From Nymphaea colorata (taxonomy: Eukaryota; Streptophyta; Magnoliopsida; Nymphaeales; Nymphaeaceae): a stretch of DNA of 64,000 bases. Below the pieces are notes generated by a model. It was not told the DNA's origin. It saw only the letters and a program-made list of their open reading frames with translations, and did not search any database. Below are positions 35,100 to 48,300 of this stretch, piece by piece. The stretch lies in the NCBI RefSeq assembly GCF_008831285.2, contig NC_045148.1, positions 21,633,002-21,697,001 on the forward strand. Reading direction: 5' to 3'. Within the stretch, counting starts at the first letter, position 1. Every line of letters begins with the position of its first letter. The translations under genes and the position numbers were made by a program.

Positions 35100-35950
35100 G
35101 GATCCCCGTATTCACACTAACCAATAAACACAGTAGTTGCACATGTTTTTTTTATTAGTGAGAACCACCACTTATATTGGTTGTGATAAATGACAAATAC
35201 AATTAGGTAGAAAGTTGACATAGTCACAAAAAAAAACACATTTTTTTGGAAAAACAAAGCATTAAATGCGTGAAAAATAAGTCAGCTGAATAAAAAGACA
35301 AAAAATGCCGTTTCATTTTTGAAAAAAAAATGTGCCATAGCAAAAAAACAAATTTTTTCTGCATTATTCTCATTTTCCCTTTTTTTCGCTGTAGGCATTT
35401 TTTCAATCTTTTTTATTGTCAAACTGCATGTTTCCACTTTCTAATTTTTATTTACTTCTTATCTATTTTTTTAATGTTGCCCTATTAGTTTCTCGTTTAC
35501 TTTATTTTTCTCGTACTTTTAAGTTTTTTTATTTTTAAAAAAAATGTACCTTATTTTTCCATTATTTTTATATCTTTTTTTTTGAACTCATCGTTGAGAA
35601 AAAACCTATCCATTTAAAGGCAAAAACAATCTTTGTGATTATGGTCGAAACAGAGCTTTGGGTGTCCTAAAAAACGTTCAAATGGACAGCTTTGCTTTGG
35701 GACTGAATAGAGTGAAAATTTGGTGAAGGGAAATAAGACAAGGGCGGCCAAGAAAAAGTATCATTGATTTGACCATTAGTCGTGCGGCTAGATTTGGAAG
35801 TGTGAAGCAATATGCTCCAAACCAGTAGACCTGAGTCTTCTTCAATTTGTAAAGAAACACACAAATTTTCTAGAAGTGGATCCATACATAAATTAAAGAC
35901 CTTCCTTCTTCTTCTGTTTGTGCATGTTTTGCATAGAAAATTGGACATGC
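35100..35950 (+). promoter_or_regulatory. 5' flank of copy C: AT-rich MITE family plus conserved proximal promoter
   Basis: The distal half (35100-35600) carries AT-rich family words (GAGAACCACCACTTATATTG, CTTCTAATTTTTATTTACTT). The proximal half carries the shared promoter words (GGGACTGAATAGAGTGAA, AAGGGAAATAAGACAAGGGC, TCATTGATTTGACC, TTTTCTAGAAGTGGATCC) found upstream of copies A, D and G. No certain TATA box. Confidence 0.5.
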
Positions 35951-38777
35951 ATGGCTACCACCAGTCAGTCATCGCATCCACTTGTGTACCTTTTGTGTTT
36001 CTCGGCCAAAGGGAGGTGCCCTCTGCCCTTGCTTCTCTGAGCAACGTGACTGACCAATTCACATTGCTGTCTTTCAAATCCCTCGTCAACAGAGACCCTT
36101 ATAATGTGTTTTCAAATTGGAATTCCAACATCTCTTTCTAGTGGTTCAAATAGGGTCGTTGATCTGAACGTCTCCGAAAAGGCACTTGAAGGTACTATCT
36201 CCCCACACATCAGCAATCTCTCCTTCTTACAGGATCTTGATCTCTCGAATGACAGTTTCCATGGTCACCTTCTCGTTGATTTTAGTCGTCTCCCTCTGTT
36301 AAAAAAACTTTCCATAAGAAAAAACCATTTTGAGGGGTCGATCCCACAAACACTGAGCCATTGTCGAGGTCTCCAAATACTGTTAGCACCAGATAACCAA
36401 TTCTATGGAAGCTTCCCAAAGTCTTTAGGCAGTTTGTTAGAACTCAAGTACTTAAACATTGGCATTATTCCAGTTGCTTTGGCTAATGTCACAAAACTAA
36501 AGAGGTTTAATATCGGTGAAAATCAGATACAGGGAAACATTCCTCCTGAGTTGGGAAGCCTAACCCACTTGATGGCCTTTAGCATGCAAATGAACAATCT
36601 CACTGCCTGAGAGCTTGTTTAACCTATCTGCTCTTTCGGGTTTGAGTTTCATGACCAATCAACTGATAGGGCATCTCCCAAAAAATGCTGGCCGCTTCCT
36701 GCCCAATCTTGAACAACTCTATATGGCTGCAAACAATTTTGATGGAACTCTCTGGGCATCTCTTTCTAATGCTACAAGACTTCAAGTTGTTACTGCAGAA
36801 AGCAATAAATTTAGTGGTCTGATGCCATTAGAATTAGGTAGTCTGTCACAACTCAGGCGCCTTTACCTAGGGAGAAGTATGTTGACCAATGTCTCTGGCA
36901 GCCGCAAGCTCTCCATTCTCACATCCCTCACAAGGTGTCGGATGCTAGAGATTTGTCACATAACTTTTTGAATGGCATTCTTCCTGCCTCTATTGGAAAC
37001 CTGAAAACCACCTTGTCAACACTTGACCTTTCCTCTAATCAGATTGAAGGTACTATCCCATTGAACCTAGCCAACTTGACCAAGTTAATTGCCTTATGTT
37101 TGAGTTCCAACAAAATAAAAGGGCTCATTCCACCAAATATAGGATAGATGTACAGCTTACAGGTGTTTCTTCTTTACAACAATGCATTAGAAGGCCCAAT
37201 CCCACTGTCAATGTATCAGTTGGTCCGCATGTATCCTTTTACGATTGGACACAACATGCTAATTGTGTCAATTTTAAGATCTATAAACAATCTCACTAGT
37301 TTGATAAAGCTGGATGTAAGCTCAAACAATTTGTCATCAACACTACCACCTGGTCTTTGTGAGTTGGACTTGTTTGTGCTAAAATTGCAAGACAACTCTT
37401 TCACTGGTCACCTCCCTCTGAATCTCAGAAATTTTGCCATGATGGACTACATTGATATCTCTACAAACATGCTGAGTGGAGATTTGCCTGCATCATTATC
37501 AAAGCTCCAAATGCTGTTGTATTTGAACCTCTCTCACAACACATTTGATGGCCACATTCCTCAACAACTTGTTCACATGGTAAACATTGGGGCTATTGAC
37601 CTTTCCCACAACAAGCTCTCGGGTTAGATACCAAAATCATTGGAGAAACTTCAACACATCCACGTCTTGGACTTGTCCTTCAATCTAAGGAGAGATTCCA
37701 AGTGGTGGAAATTTTGCAAACCTTTCTGCTGAGTCGTTCCTAGGGAACTATGCACTATGTGGAGCTCCCAAGTTCCATGCCCCATTGTGCTTAGTCAAAA
37801 CAAAGAGGCAGAGTAAGAGCAATGCGGCTAGAGTCATTGCTGCTTGCGCAATTGGAAGCTTGCCACTTTTTGTCATTGTTTGCACACTCATTGGTATCTC
37901 ATGCTATAGAAAGAAGGGGTTGTTGAAACATCCTGATGACATTGAAACATTATGAGGAATTACACTTCCATTGATTTCTCACACAGAGCTATCGCATGCA
38001 ATGAGCAACTTCATTTATGCAAATTTTCTTGGGAATGGATGCTTTGGTTCAGTGTACAAAGGAATTCTAGCAGATGGAACGACAGTGGCTGTTAAGGTCC
38101 TTAATTTGTTATTTGAGGGATCATCTAAAAGTTTTGACATCGAGTGCACTGTTATGCACCAAATCAGGCATCGAAACCTCGTTAAAGTCATTACGTCTTG
38201 CTCTACTAGAGATTTCAAGGCCTTAGTTCTTCAACACATGCCCCTTGGGGGCCTAGAAGTCTGTCTACATTCGGGTGGCCATCACTAGAATCTCTTTCAG
38301 AGATTGGATATCATGATTGATGTGGCTTGTGCTCTAGAATATCTTCACCATGGTTATTTGGAGAATATAGTTCATTGTGATCTGAAGCCAAGTAATGTGC
38401 TTCTAGATGAGAACAAGACTGCATACGTCAGCGATTTTGGCATTGCAAAGATTCTAGTTGGTCAGAATTATTCTACTCTTACAGCCACTCTCGGAACCAC
38501 ATGATACATTGCGCCAGGTATGTATCTCTTATTTTTTTGTCTTTTTATAAATTTTGTGTTTCACGAAGTGTGAGTATAATTGCCTGATACGTTCCTTGAG
38601 TCAACGTGACCTGGCTTTGAGTTCTCATATGAGAGTGTGCATGTGTGAACACACTCTCTTTCTCTTCAATAATGCTTTCCCAGAGAAAGAGGAAGAGAAG
38701 GCGGGATAGCAGTGGAGGGGCAAAGAGATAGTGGGTGGGTTTGCCAGTCCTAGTGGACTCTCTCTCTCTCTCTCTCT

Positions 38778-38845
<68 letters not shown>

Positions 38846-40032
38846 TTTTAGTTATATTGAAATAATCTGATTAAGTTTTTTTTAAATTTTATATTGTTTA
38901 AAACATTGCAAAAAAATGCATTGTTGTAGTCAATGTTTTGGCTACAGTTTTTACCATTGAAACTGTTTTGAAGGTCAAAAATATGAAAAAGTGTCATCAG
39001 TAACATAGGTAGCACACTGATTTCACTTATATAATGATTTCAATTATATGTAAAGGTCATTGATAAACTATTTTACATGGACAGTGTATTCATTGTTCCT
39101 ATGGCTTATGGTGTTGCATGCTAGTTTTTCATTGTTTTGTGCTCACATACATGTGTTGTTTTCATGTCCTCAACAGACTGCAATTGATCTTCTTCTTTTA
39201 ACAGAAGTTATAAATTTTATTCATTTTTTGCATAAAAGAATCCTAATCGTAAATACCTTTCTACCTAATGGCTTGAGACTGGCTAACAATTGGCACTTTT
39301 GAATAATTCACTTGATTTAGGAGCCATTTAAGAGAACATTGAGATAGGTCACAGGAGAATTAGAAGTAAGATGAGTTTCATTAGGCATTTATGTTATGAA
39401 ATCACTGCACCATACAGTTGATGAATCTCAACAAATTTCACATGCCCCATAGAAAAAAAAGTGGATACATGTTTGAATTCTTTTAAGAGCACTAGAATAT
39501 CATATAAATATATAAGACTTCAGTTCTAAATCATAATCTTGTATTCTTTTTAGATGTATATATGAGAATACAACAAGAGAAAGGAGGATTGGAGGTTCAA
39601 TAGATCTTAAGTCCACTAATTTCCAGGCCTCTAGCCAAAACCAATTATTGCAATTGTGTCATAGATGAGCACTAGCCAATTATATTGTTCTTGCTAATCA
39701 TGTCTAATATTGTTGAGCGGTTGACTTATAATTTGGGATGGCTGGAAAGGTATCAGCCAAAGCAGATGTCTACAGCTATGGAATTCTTCTCCTGGAGGTG
39801 TTTACCAGAAGAAAACCTACTGATGAACAGTTTGATGGGGATTTTAGATGTCATTGATAGCCATCTTCTAAACGAAAGCAACAATACTGCAACTGAAACA
39901 TCAGCTGCTAGGAATGAGCTGCTGGTGACGATCATGGAGATAGGCTTGTCGTGTTCAAGGGAGTCTCCAAATGAGAGAATGGAAATGAAGGATGTGGCTG
40001 CAGGGTTAAGAAGGATACGACAGAGAACATGA
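35951..40032 (+). pseudogene. LRR-XII receptor-like kinase copy C (full-length layout, multiply broken)
   Basis: Exon 1 begins at ATG 35951 (MATTSQSSHPLVYLLCFS); a small deletion in the signal peptide then shifts the frame into QREVPSALASLSNVTD. The N-cap cysteine region is deleted at about 36140. LRRs follow to about 37680 with stops or frameshifts near 36608, 36960, 37146, 37625 and 37690. A C-cap, a membrane segment (about 37850-37910) and a kinase N-lobe (GNGCFGSVYKG, TVAVKVLN) follow, then a stop in SGGHH*NLFQ, a non-RD loop (VHCDLKPSN), DFGIAK and GTT*YIAPG at 38517. The intron is about 38518-39729. Exon 2 (39730-40032) has lost about 48 bases between GGGATTTTAG and ATGTCATTGA, at a short TTTAG/TTCAG similarity. 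It is the most complete layout in the window but certainly inactive. Confidence 0.9.
38756..38835. repeat. (CT)n(TA)n microsatellite in the copy C intron
   Basis: It sits in the same intron position as the microsatellite at which the assembly broke in copy A, so this is an old intronic repeat shared by paralogues. Confidence 0.85.
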
Positions 40033-40059
40033 TGAATGACAAAAGGAGAAATAGTCCAG

Positions 40060-41380
40060 GGCACAACTAGTAATTAGCTAAAATGGCCAGACGGCAGTTA
40101 CCAAATAGTTCGATGTAGAAATGTAGTGTGATTGCTTTCATTGAGCACTGTCACTTGCATTGCTTACGCACAGTCTTTTATAATCATTTAGTTAATATAT
40201 TTGTGCATTTCTTCCTGAGCAATTTGAGTGACTAATCTTGTAGAACAACTTAAACACTTCCAATGAAAGTTGCACAAAAGAGGCTTGATAATTTGTCCAT
40301 TATTGCCGTTCTTGTCATATTCTCAAGAAAGGATACCCCAACTGCCAAAATTTGAGTTCACATCAATCCTCTCCGTTTACTAAAATTTTGATTTAATATA
40401 TCCTCAGTGCACAATTTCCCAAGTCTGCCAAAAAAAAGTGCAACAAGAAAAATGAAAAAAAATGTATAATTCTGGTAAGGTTTGGGCCGCAGTCTAAGTT
40501 TATCTAAAAAAAAAAACCCTTGAATGAGGAGGATGAGAATTGTCAGCTATGAGTGTCATTGCATTATTGAAGAATGTTAAATGTAATGGCCCCTAACAAG
40601 AGACCATGTGCTATGGACTAGAAATGACCACAAAAACCATGCTAACTAAATAGAAGCCCCCTATCCCATAAGGGGCAAAAGTGTAACTTGGAAAAAAATC
40701 ACTTTATTTCCCAGGAATTGAAGCCACCCAATGTTAAAGGAGGCTTGGTGTTATATTAAAAAAAATATATCTTTGATCTTTTCAAGTGTGCGAAAGTGCA
40801 TAAATCCAAACCCATAAGCCGTACAAAAATAATGCACAACAAGGCGAATGCACAAAAATGAATAATTATGGTAAGTTTTAGAGTGAAGTCCAATTTTATC
40901 AACAGAAAACCCTTGAATGAGGAGGATGGGAATTATATGATATGAGCATTGTGTCATTGTAGCATGTTATTTGCAATTGCCCCTAACAAATGATGATGTA
41001 TTATGGACTAAAAGTGACCAAAATGACCCTTCTAGTTAAATAGAAGACCCCTCTCCCTTTAAGGGCGAAATAAATGTAGAAAATTTTCATTCTATTTCCC
41101 AGTAACTGACCCACCAATGTTAAAGGAAGCTTAGTGTTATATCAAAGGAAGTACTATTTCTTTGGCCTTCTCAAGCATGCAAAAATGCATGAAGCCAAAC
41201 CCATAAACATGCCGATGGCCATATCTATAAAATTATTTTCTGGTACCAGTATAAAGTTCAAGGACGCTACTTCATATTATAGTATCGTGGAAGCATTGCA
41301 AATATGTGACCCATATCTCGCAGTTATTGCCTTCAGTGTGAATAGGGCAAAAGTGAATTGCTTGAAGCATCTTTAAGACG
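40060..41380. repeat. Type-A downstream flank behind copy C, with an internal duplication
   Basis: No gene. It is homologous to 26530-27400 and 47390-48300. A part of about 390 bases is present twice in tandem: GAATGAGGAGGATG recurs near 40524 and 40916, and CACCAATGTTAAAGGA near 40727 and 41112. The decayed LTR that follows this flank behind copies A and F is not seen here. Confidence 0.65.
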
Positions 41381-42454
41381 AGTCTAATTAATATTTAAAG
41401 AACATTAACAAATAGGGCGACGAGTGCAAGTTTGCTGGGCTCTTAGGGTTCATGCAAACTTTACAATTTTAAGATTCACATTTTTAAACAAAGTGTACTT
41501 GGATACTATGTGAGGTATAAAGATTTTTTAACTTTTATGAGGTGTATTTAGGTGCTGGCAATGTGTTACTATGCAAGTTGAAAGTTGGACTAGGAGAACG
41601 ATGAGAGCTTAAGAAAATAAACCAAAACACTAAAGTTTTTTTTTTTGCTATTAAACACTTGAGGATAATAAACTAGGCCTTTAAGCAATTCGGCTCATAA
41701 TGGAACCTTCAATTTGACCTGGTTCGACCAAGAACCTGGCTTGGTTCTCACTGCTGCGGGAGAAGAAGCAGCCCTATCTGACATTAACGACGTAGAAAAA
41801 CAGTATTCTCACTCATTTTGTCAGCCAATTCATTCGCAAATGCCTTTACCAAGTAAAAAGCTCATCAAAAAATCATTGACCATCTGGCAGAAAGCGGAAG
41901 CTCCTACCCAGTTTCTTGTCTCCCTAGACTACAAGGTCTGTTTTCTGTGCCTTAAAAGTACTATTACCCACGTTGTACTCCAACTTGTGCATTGATGATC
42001 CATCTTTGTAGCATTGGACGTTGTCACCTCTGACACTCAAAATAAACATAGCTGACATTCTCATTCTACATATATAAAAAACAATAGCAAAGTTAGAATA
42101 ATTATTCAAACTAAAACTCGCCAAACATTACAGTGCTTAAGACAATCACTTTTTCCATTTAAGTGTTAAAAAAACAGCATAAATCCACCAAAAATATAAG
42201 ATACAATTTGTACAGCCGAAAGCCTCATTCAGTGGGTTGCACACATGAACATGAACATGTAGACGGACATTTATATGCATTGATAGAACAAGAGAAAAAG
42301 ACGGGAATGTAGCCTGCAATCTACGAAAAGGAAAGTTGATGCATATGCATACAGAGATTTTGTAGCTTGCGAGCATTAGATATCTAGTAGTTGAGTGACT
42401 AAATTATCATAAATGCAGAAAAAATCATTAAACTGAAAGAAGGTCTGAACTTTG
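41381..42454. other. Non-coding interval, nothing firm recognised
   Basis: A 93-codon open frame at 41714-41995 shows no recognisable domain and no paralogue in the window. I leave it unassigned. Confidence 0.35.
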
Positions 42455-43660
42455 ACAACTTATGATATTTGGTAATCGATGGACAAGAATTTTGGAAGCG
42501 GAATGAAGGAAGGAAGGGTGTTCGAAAGGGGCGGACCTTCTCGGGTTTCTGACAATCGATCACTCCCTGGTAAATCTGTGGTTCTCATCATCAAGATTCA
42601 GAAGTGGATTTTGAGCAACTATCAATTCAGATGATAAATGGAACGCCAATAAGCAAGATCACTTCAAAGGTTTTGGAAAAGACGAAGCAGCCCTTTCGTT
42701 GGACTGTGATTCACTGTGTCATTGGAGACTTATAGAAGAAGAGCATTGTTTATGCTTACATTGCTAATGATCTGATAAGTCCATGGAAAGCAGCTGCAAA
42801 CCCTAAGTTCTCTTTCTTAGGAGGGATGATTTTCATGTAAGGGTTCATATTGAGGATGAACTCAGGGTAGTTTTTAGAAGGGGAGAATGGAAAATGTGTC
42901 GAAGAGTGATGGTTGCCAGCAGATGGGATCCAAGATGCTCCTTATCGATTGAGGAGAAATGGGAGTGCCAATCTGGATTAGGGTTCCTAATTTGCCAGTA
43001 TTTTTATGGAATCGAAGCACTTTCCAAGCTACTGCCAGAGCACTATAGAGAGAACCGATGGAAGATGACATCCATACTCAATCGATGTCAAGAATTGGGC
43101 TTGCAGAATCTGTGTGCAGGTAGCATTGGATTTCAATCCAAAATCCGAGATTGAATTGGAAGCTGAAAGGAACGTTATGCCCAGAAAGTTTGGAATGCAG
43201 AGATTGATTTAGAGGAGACCAGCAATTGTGGAGTAACTTGAAGACCAACCAGCTGGTGGGTGACGAGAAGATAGAGCAGGAGATAGAGAATCAATTGATA
43301 ACAAAAAGAATCGAAGGGGAGAACCGTGAGTCTTCATCAGGTTTGATTCATTCTCCTCCATTAAAACATAATTTTCAGGATTTTTGTTGTTTGGATGGAA
43401 TGAAAAGTAGCAAAGAAATGAGTGGTTTGGAGAGTGAGGTTATGGTGAACGACTCACCACCAGGTTTGTCAAGAAGAGAAACTGGGAGAAGAGTTGGTAA
43501 GAAAGGGAAGGCGATTGATGATGCTTCCACATGATGATGAGGAACATCATTCCAGAGTAATGAGGATAGGGTCGAGGCAGGAAAAGGAGAAACAGAGTCC
43601 ACAACACCAAATATATCTTATGACAGTACTCTATTACGGACACATCCAACATTGTGTGTC
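42455..43660 (+). mobile_element. LINE (non-LTR retrotransposon) relic, ORF1 with DUF4283-type region
   Basis: Read across several frameshifts, the plus strand gives RWDPRC, then VPIWIRVPNLPVFLWN, STFQATARAL, EDDIHTQSMSRIGLA and VALDFNPKSEIELEAERN. The signature of PIWIRVPNLP...LWN followed by a region like IARALGxP...RxGFAR is that of the DUF4283 domain in ORF1 of plant L1-type LINEs (family knowledge). A hydrophilic 102-codon frame follows (43226-43534), rich in Lys, Glu and Ser. No reverse-transcriptase ORF2 is present. Its paralogue is at 55475-56350. Confidence 0.7.
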
Positions 43661-44174
43661 CGGTTTTCTTCACCTTATATGTCTAATGAGGAAGGAATTA
43701 GCATTCCACTAGCTGCTATGAAAACAAATCGGTTGGGTCTTCATCTCCTATCCTGATTTAAAAACAAGTTCAGATCCGACAAACATATGCATATGTATCA
43801 TTTCACATCCTTGTTGGATCCCACTGGAACATTGGACTCCCAGTCTCATTCAACTTATGAAAGAGCATGACCAATCTAAACCCTTTTGCTCCAAATTTCT
43901 GCACCAAAAATGGAACCAAAATCAGGTCAACTGGTAATTGAACTTATTAAATCTATTTACATAACTAATCAAAGTGGATTCACAAAACCAAATTACCGAT
44001 GCTTCATGACGATGGTCAGGTCAACAATGGGACTTGGGTCAAAATCCAACCAAATGGAGTCTGAGATCCAGAATGGAGAATTCCCATTGCCACCAGGAAG
44101 CATCTGGCAACTCACAAAAATACACCTAACTTTTGTTATTATAAAAACCACACAGTTGTTCCATGATAAACTAC

Positions 44175-44214
<40 letters not shown>

Positions 44215-44254
44215 ACCCTTTAAACGAACTTTATGCTCAACTATGTTTTCTCAC

Positions 44255-44524
44255 CCTTCGGCCCTTGGCCCTTTCCTTTCACCACTTCGCGGCTTCACCC
44301 CTTTGGCCTTTCCCTTTCTGGTGAATTTGGGCACAATCGGATTATGGGCAGGAAAGAAATTGCGACTGCTTTAAGTTTTCTGGAGGTGGATCGCTGTTGA
44401 CTGTCGAGCCCGACCCAATCCATTTCCAGCATGGGCAACACAGGCGTGAAGCTCCTTTTCACATGGAGCTTTCTTGGGCTGGCAAGGGCAGGCCCCCATG
44501 CCAGCCCCACGATAGCTCTGCTAC
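44255..44524. other. GC-rich sequence replacing AT-rich DNA in block T2
   Basis: T1 and T3 read smoothly through CTAATAATTCTATAATTAAG at this place. T2 instead has about 270 bases with clearly higher GC, beginning CTTCGGCCCTTGGCCC. The minus strand has an open frame through most of it (RSFTPVLPMLEMDWVG...), but it resembles no family I know. It could be a captured fragment of another locus. Confidence 0.45.
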
Positions 44525-45009
44525 TGATTTCATGTATTAATAAAAGGGCATAACTGGTCGGGACATGGTTAACCACGTATGTATGTTATTTCATGTTGTC
44601 ACAGTTGCCGATAATGGAAATTAAGAGTTAATTAATTTGTTTATATGGAAACAACTTTTAGTCTTTTCATTTTAATAATTATACGTAAGCTATTTAGTAA
44701 CTAGCAGAAGTTTATTCTTAATCAACAGTAAAATATCTTGTATTTCTTCTCATCCCCATATCTTTGGACAAATTTTCAAATGTTCCCATAAACTTATTTG
44801 AAAATATTAGCTTCTTCACCGTTTATATTAACATAAAACCATGAGCATATACACTTTCCTATCTCACAGTTGCCGACTTAAAGAAATATTCTTTTGAAAC
44901 AGGAAAAGCTGGAACGTAACTTGTTCATGGTTTCACTTCTGTTCGTGAGTTCTCACAAACCCTTTAACTTCGTGAGCCTGGAGTAATTGAGTAGTGCCCA
45001 AATTCTTTG

Positions 45010-45365
45010 GGACTAGATAGGGCTGTACAATTAGTCAAGCTTACTCAAGCTCGACTTGAGCTTGTTCAGTTACGCTCGATTTGATAACTCAAGTTTATAA
45101 AGGAGTCGAATTCGAGTTACTTGAATTTGACTCTATTTTCTTTAATTTAGCTTTTTTTTTAATTTTCAAATTTAAAACAAAGAAATTGATGGAAAAGTTG
45201 GTAAAGGAACTTAAACAAGCCAAACTGAAGCCACTATTTGGTCTATTGAGTCAACCTTTTCTGATCTTGTACAGCTCGAGTCGAGCTCAAGCCACGATTT
45301 TGGTCGATCGAATTGACCTTTTGCTGTTCTTTTACAGCTCGACTCAAGCTTGAGCCCAGCAATCA
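45010..45365. repeat. GCTCGAG-rich repeat, degenerate copy
   Basis: The same truncated form as at 33285-33600, in block T2. Confidence 0.6.
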
Positions 45366-46344
45366 TTCCATGTATGCAGCCCGACGACTAGTGTTTCTGA
45401 GTTGACCACAGAACTGAAGCATTTATTGGAAACGATGTCCCGGCCCATTGGAGCCGATTCAAGCTGATTCTGGTAACATCGATCGTCTGATCGGTGGGAA
45501 TAGCTCTGCTGATAATGCCCAACAAGCCCTTCTATCATATGTAGTAAATTTCGATAAAAAAACGAGAGAAATTAAAAAAAATGGTCAAGTCGAAAACTGG
45601 CAAAAAGAGCATGATATTGAAAATATGTTTGCTAAGGGACGAAAAAATCTTGTTGATGTAATCTATTGCACCAATTATGGTAAGAAGGCCGTTCAGGAGA
45701 CTCAATGTGTCCAAATAAGAAAGTGATATTGCATTCTTTTCAAGAGAGTGGACTTAATTTTCCATCGATTTTGAAAAAAAAAAGGCTAAATTTTTTGAAA
45801 CACAACTTATAACATGACCGTCATATGGGTTAGCGGCTTGAGGTTAGGACTGATAGGTGGACAGTTAATATTTGAGGGTTTTGGTTGTGCCACCCTACAC
45901 AACCCGAATAACATTCCTTATCACCTCAATTAAATGCCACCTAGTTTGAATAAATAGGCATTCATATTCAACACAACCAGCCACAGTAGTGTGACTAAAA
46001 TCAGCTTTTGAAGGGAGTGGATGAAGTTGGCCTAACTCCAGTCCGGTGATTTAGATGATGTAGTTGATAGTCAGCACAGTGTTGTCATAATTAGCAAATA
46101 TGAATGGCTATCAGTGCATCAACATTTTGATTATATAAAATTCAACTTTTTTCATAAAAATAACTTGACTCAAAGCATGTTTTATGTCAAAATAGTTTTT
46201 ATAAATATATTAGGATGTTTACATTTTATTTAAAATATTTTTGAAGCAAAATATTAAAGTGTCTGCTTTTTACCAATTTCTCTCTCCCTCTCCCCTTATA
46301 TATATATATATATATTGGCACAGACTTATGTGTTTGGATGTGTG

Positions 46345-46726
46345 TGTCTGATTTGCAATATAATATCAATAAATATATTAATTGATGTGCAAACATTCAT
46401 GATCCATCTAATCATCACGATTTGATAGTTCACGCATGAAGAAATGTACACAAATATGCATTGGTGACATCTTCTCAACGAGCAATAGTCATCAATTGAT
46501 CCTTTTCCTTTAACATAAGTTGTAATTTTTGTTCCTTTCTTGTATTAAAAATCTCTAGTCACATGTGCCTGTCTACCGAATAGCTTAAGATTGGCTGACA
46601 ATTGACACTATTAAGTAATTCACACAATTTAGGAGACATTTAGGACAACCTGGAGATAAGTCACATGAGAGTTAAAAACAACACCATACAATTAATGAAT
46701 CTCAACCAACCTCACAGGCTCTACAA

Positions 46727-46785
<59 letters not shown>

Positions 46786-47011
46786 GGATACATGTTTGAT
46801 TTCTTTTAAGGGTACTTGAACATCAGTTATATTGGGCTTCAGTTCTAGAAAATAAGATTGTATTCTTTTTAGATGTGGATCAGAATGCAAAATGAGAAAG
46901 GCAGTTTTGGAGGTTCAATTGATCTTAAGCCCATTAAGGAGCAATTACTGCTATTGTGTCCTGCGTTGGCATTATCTAATTATTTTGCGCTCGCTAATCA
47001 TGCTTGAATTA
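46345..47011. other. Partial intron of orphan copy F
   Basis: Homologous to the 3' part of the copy A intron (25150-26150), including ATATTAATTGATGTG, CTTCAGTTCTA and a TTCTTTTTAGATGT word, but lacking the 277-base insertion. It contains (TAAA)n and (TA)n microsatellites at 46726-46785. Confidence 0.6.
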
Positions 47012-47370
47012 AAATTTGGGATGGCTGAAAAGGTGTCAACCAAAGCTGACGTCTACAGCTACGGAATTCTCCTCCTTGAGGTGTTTACAGGAAAAAAGCC
47101 TACTGATGAACAGTTTGATGGGGATTTTAGTTTGAGGCAATGGTAGCTGAAGCATTTCCTGTTGCAATTTCAGATGTCATTGACAGCCATCTTTTGAATG
47201 AAAGCAACACTACTCCAACTGAAAGATCTCTCCTAATGATCCGCTAGTAACGATCATGGAGATGGGCTTGACATGTTCAAGGATCTCTCCTAATGAGAGA
47301 ATGGACATGAAGGAATTGGTTATCGGGCTCAGAAGGATACGATAGAAGACAGAAGTGATAGAAGGATAAT
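47012..47370 (+). pseudogene. Orphan kinase C-lobe exon F
   Basis: Encodes [37 protein letters not shown] and SLRQW, then loses frame by one base (GGCAATGGTAGCTG) and reads on in other frames through IDSHLLNESN-like and SPNERMD-like sequence. No first exon is present upstream, only part of the intron, so this copy arose by duplication starting within the intron. It matches the type-A exon 2. Confidence 0.85.
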
Positions 47371-47389
47371 TCAAATATATCCATATATA

Positions 47390-48300
47390 CAATGAGTTTA
47401 ATTCCAGGGTGCAACCAGCCGTTGGCTGAAATGGTCAGAACGTGGATTCCAAGAGGCTAAATAGTTGGAGGTGGAAATGTAGTTTGACTGCTTTCATTGA
47501 GAGCTCTCACTTGCATTCTCAATTACAGTTGTATATAGGATTTAATAAAGACATGCTTATATGTTTAAATATGCTTGTGTGTTCTATTCCTAAGGCATTT
47601 GGGTGACTAATCTGGTAGAACAGCTCACACATTTCCAATGCAAGTTATGTGAAAGAGGCTTGGAACTTTGTCCATTATTGCAGTTTGTGCCTTATTCTAA
47701 ATAAGGACACCTCAGTAGCCATAGTTCACATAAATCCTCAGCACAATTTCTCAAACCTATAAAAAAATGCACAACAAGAAGAATGAACAAAAATGCCAAA
47801 TAGTCCAGTAAGTTTTGGACTGAATTCAATTTTATCAAAAGAGGAGCCCTCGAATAAGGAGGATGACAATTTTATTCTGTGAGCATCATGTGTTATTGGA
47901 GCATGCTATCTGTGATGGCCCTTTAACAAAGGACCATGTGTTATGGACTTCAAATGATAAAAAAGGCCAAAATGATGTTGTTAATAAATAGAAGCCCCCC
48001 CCCCCCCTACAAGAAAAAGTGAAACTTGGAAAAACTTCATTCTATTTAGTAGGAAGTGAATCCACCATTGTTAAAAGGAAGTTTGGTGTTGTCTCAAAGA
48101 AAGTAACATATTTAATCTTTTCAAGCATACAAAAATGCATGAAGCCAAACCCATGAACACGTCGATGGCCACATTCATAAAATTATTTGCCAGTCACAGC
48201 TCAAAGTTCAAGGATGCAACTTTATATTGAAGTATTGTGGGAGCATTGCAATATGTGTCCCTCACCAGCTTGATATTGCCTTCTGATAGGTTTGTTTGCT
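47390..48300. repeat. Type-A downstream flank behind exon F
   Basis: Homologous to 26530-27400, with AAAATGCATGAAGCCAAACC and GAACACGTCGATGGCCACAT. Includes a run of C at 47996-48007. No gene. Confidence 0.65.

Larger units (their letters stand above)
43700..46080. repeat. Duplicated downstream block T2
   Basis: Homologous to T1 and T3, but here it directly follows the LINE relic, with no type-B kinase in front, so a kinase copy was probably lost by recombination. It contains a GC-rich replacement (44255-44524), a truncated GCTCGAG repeat (45010-45365) and the conserved CTGGCAAAAAGAGCATGATA block (45585-45795). Confidence 0.75.
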
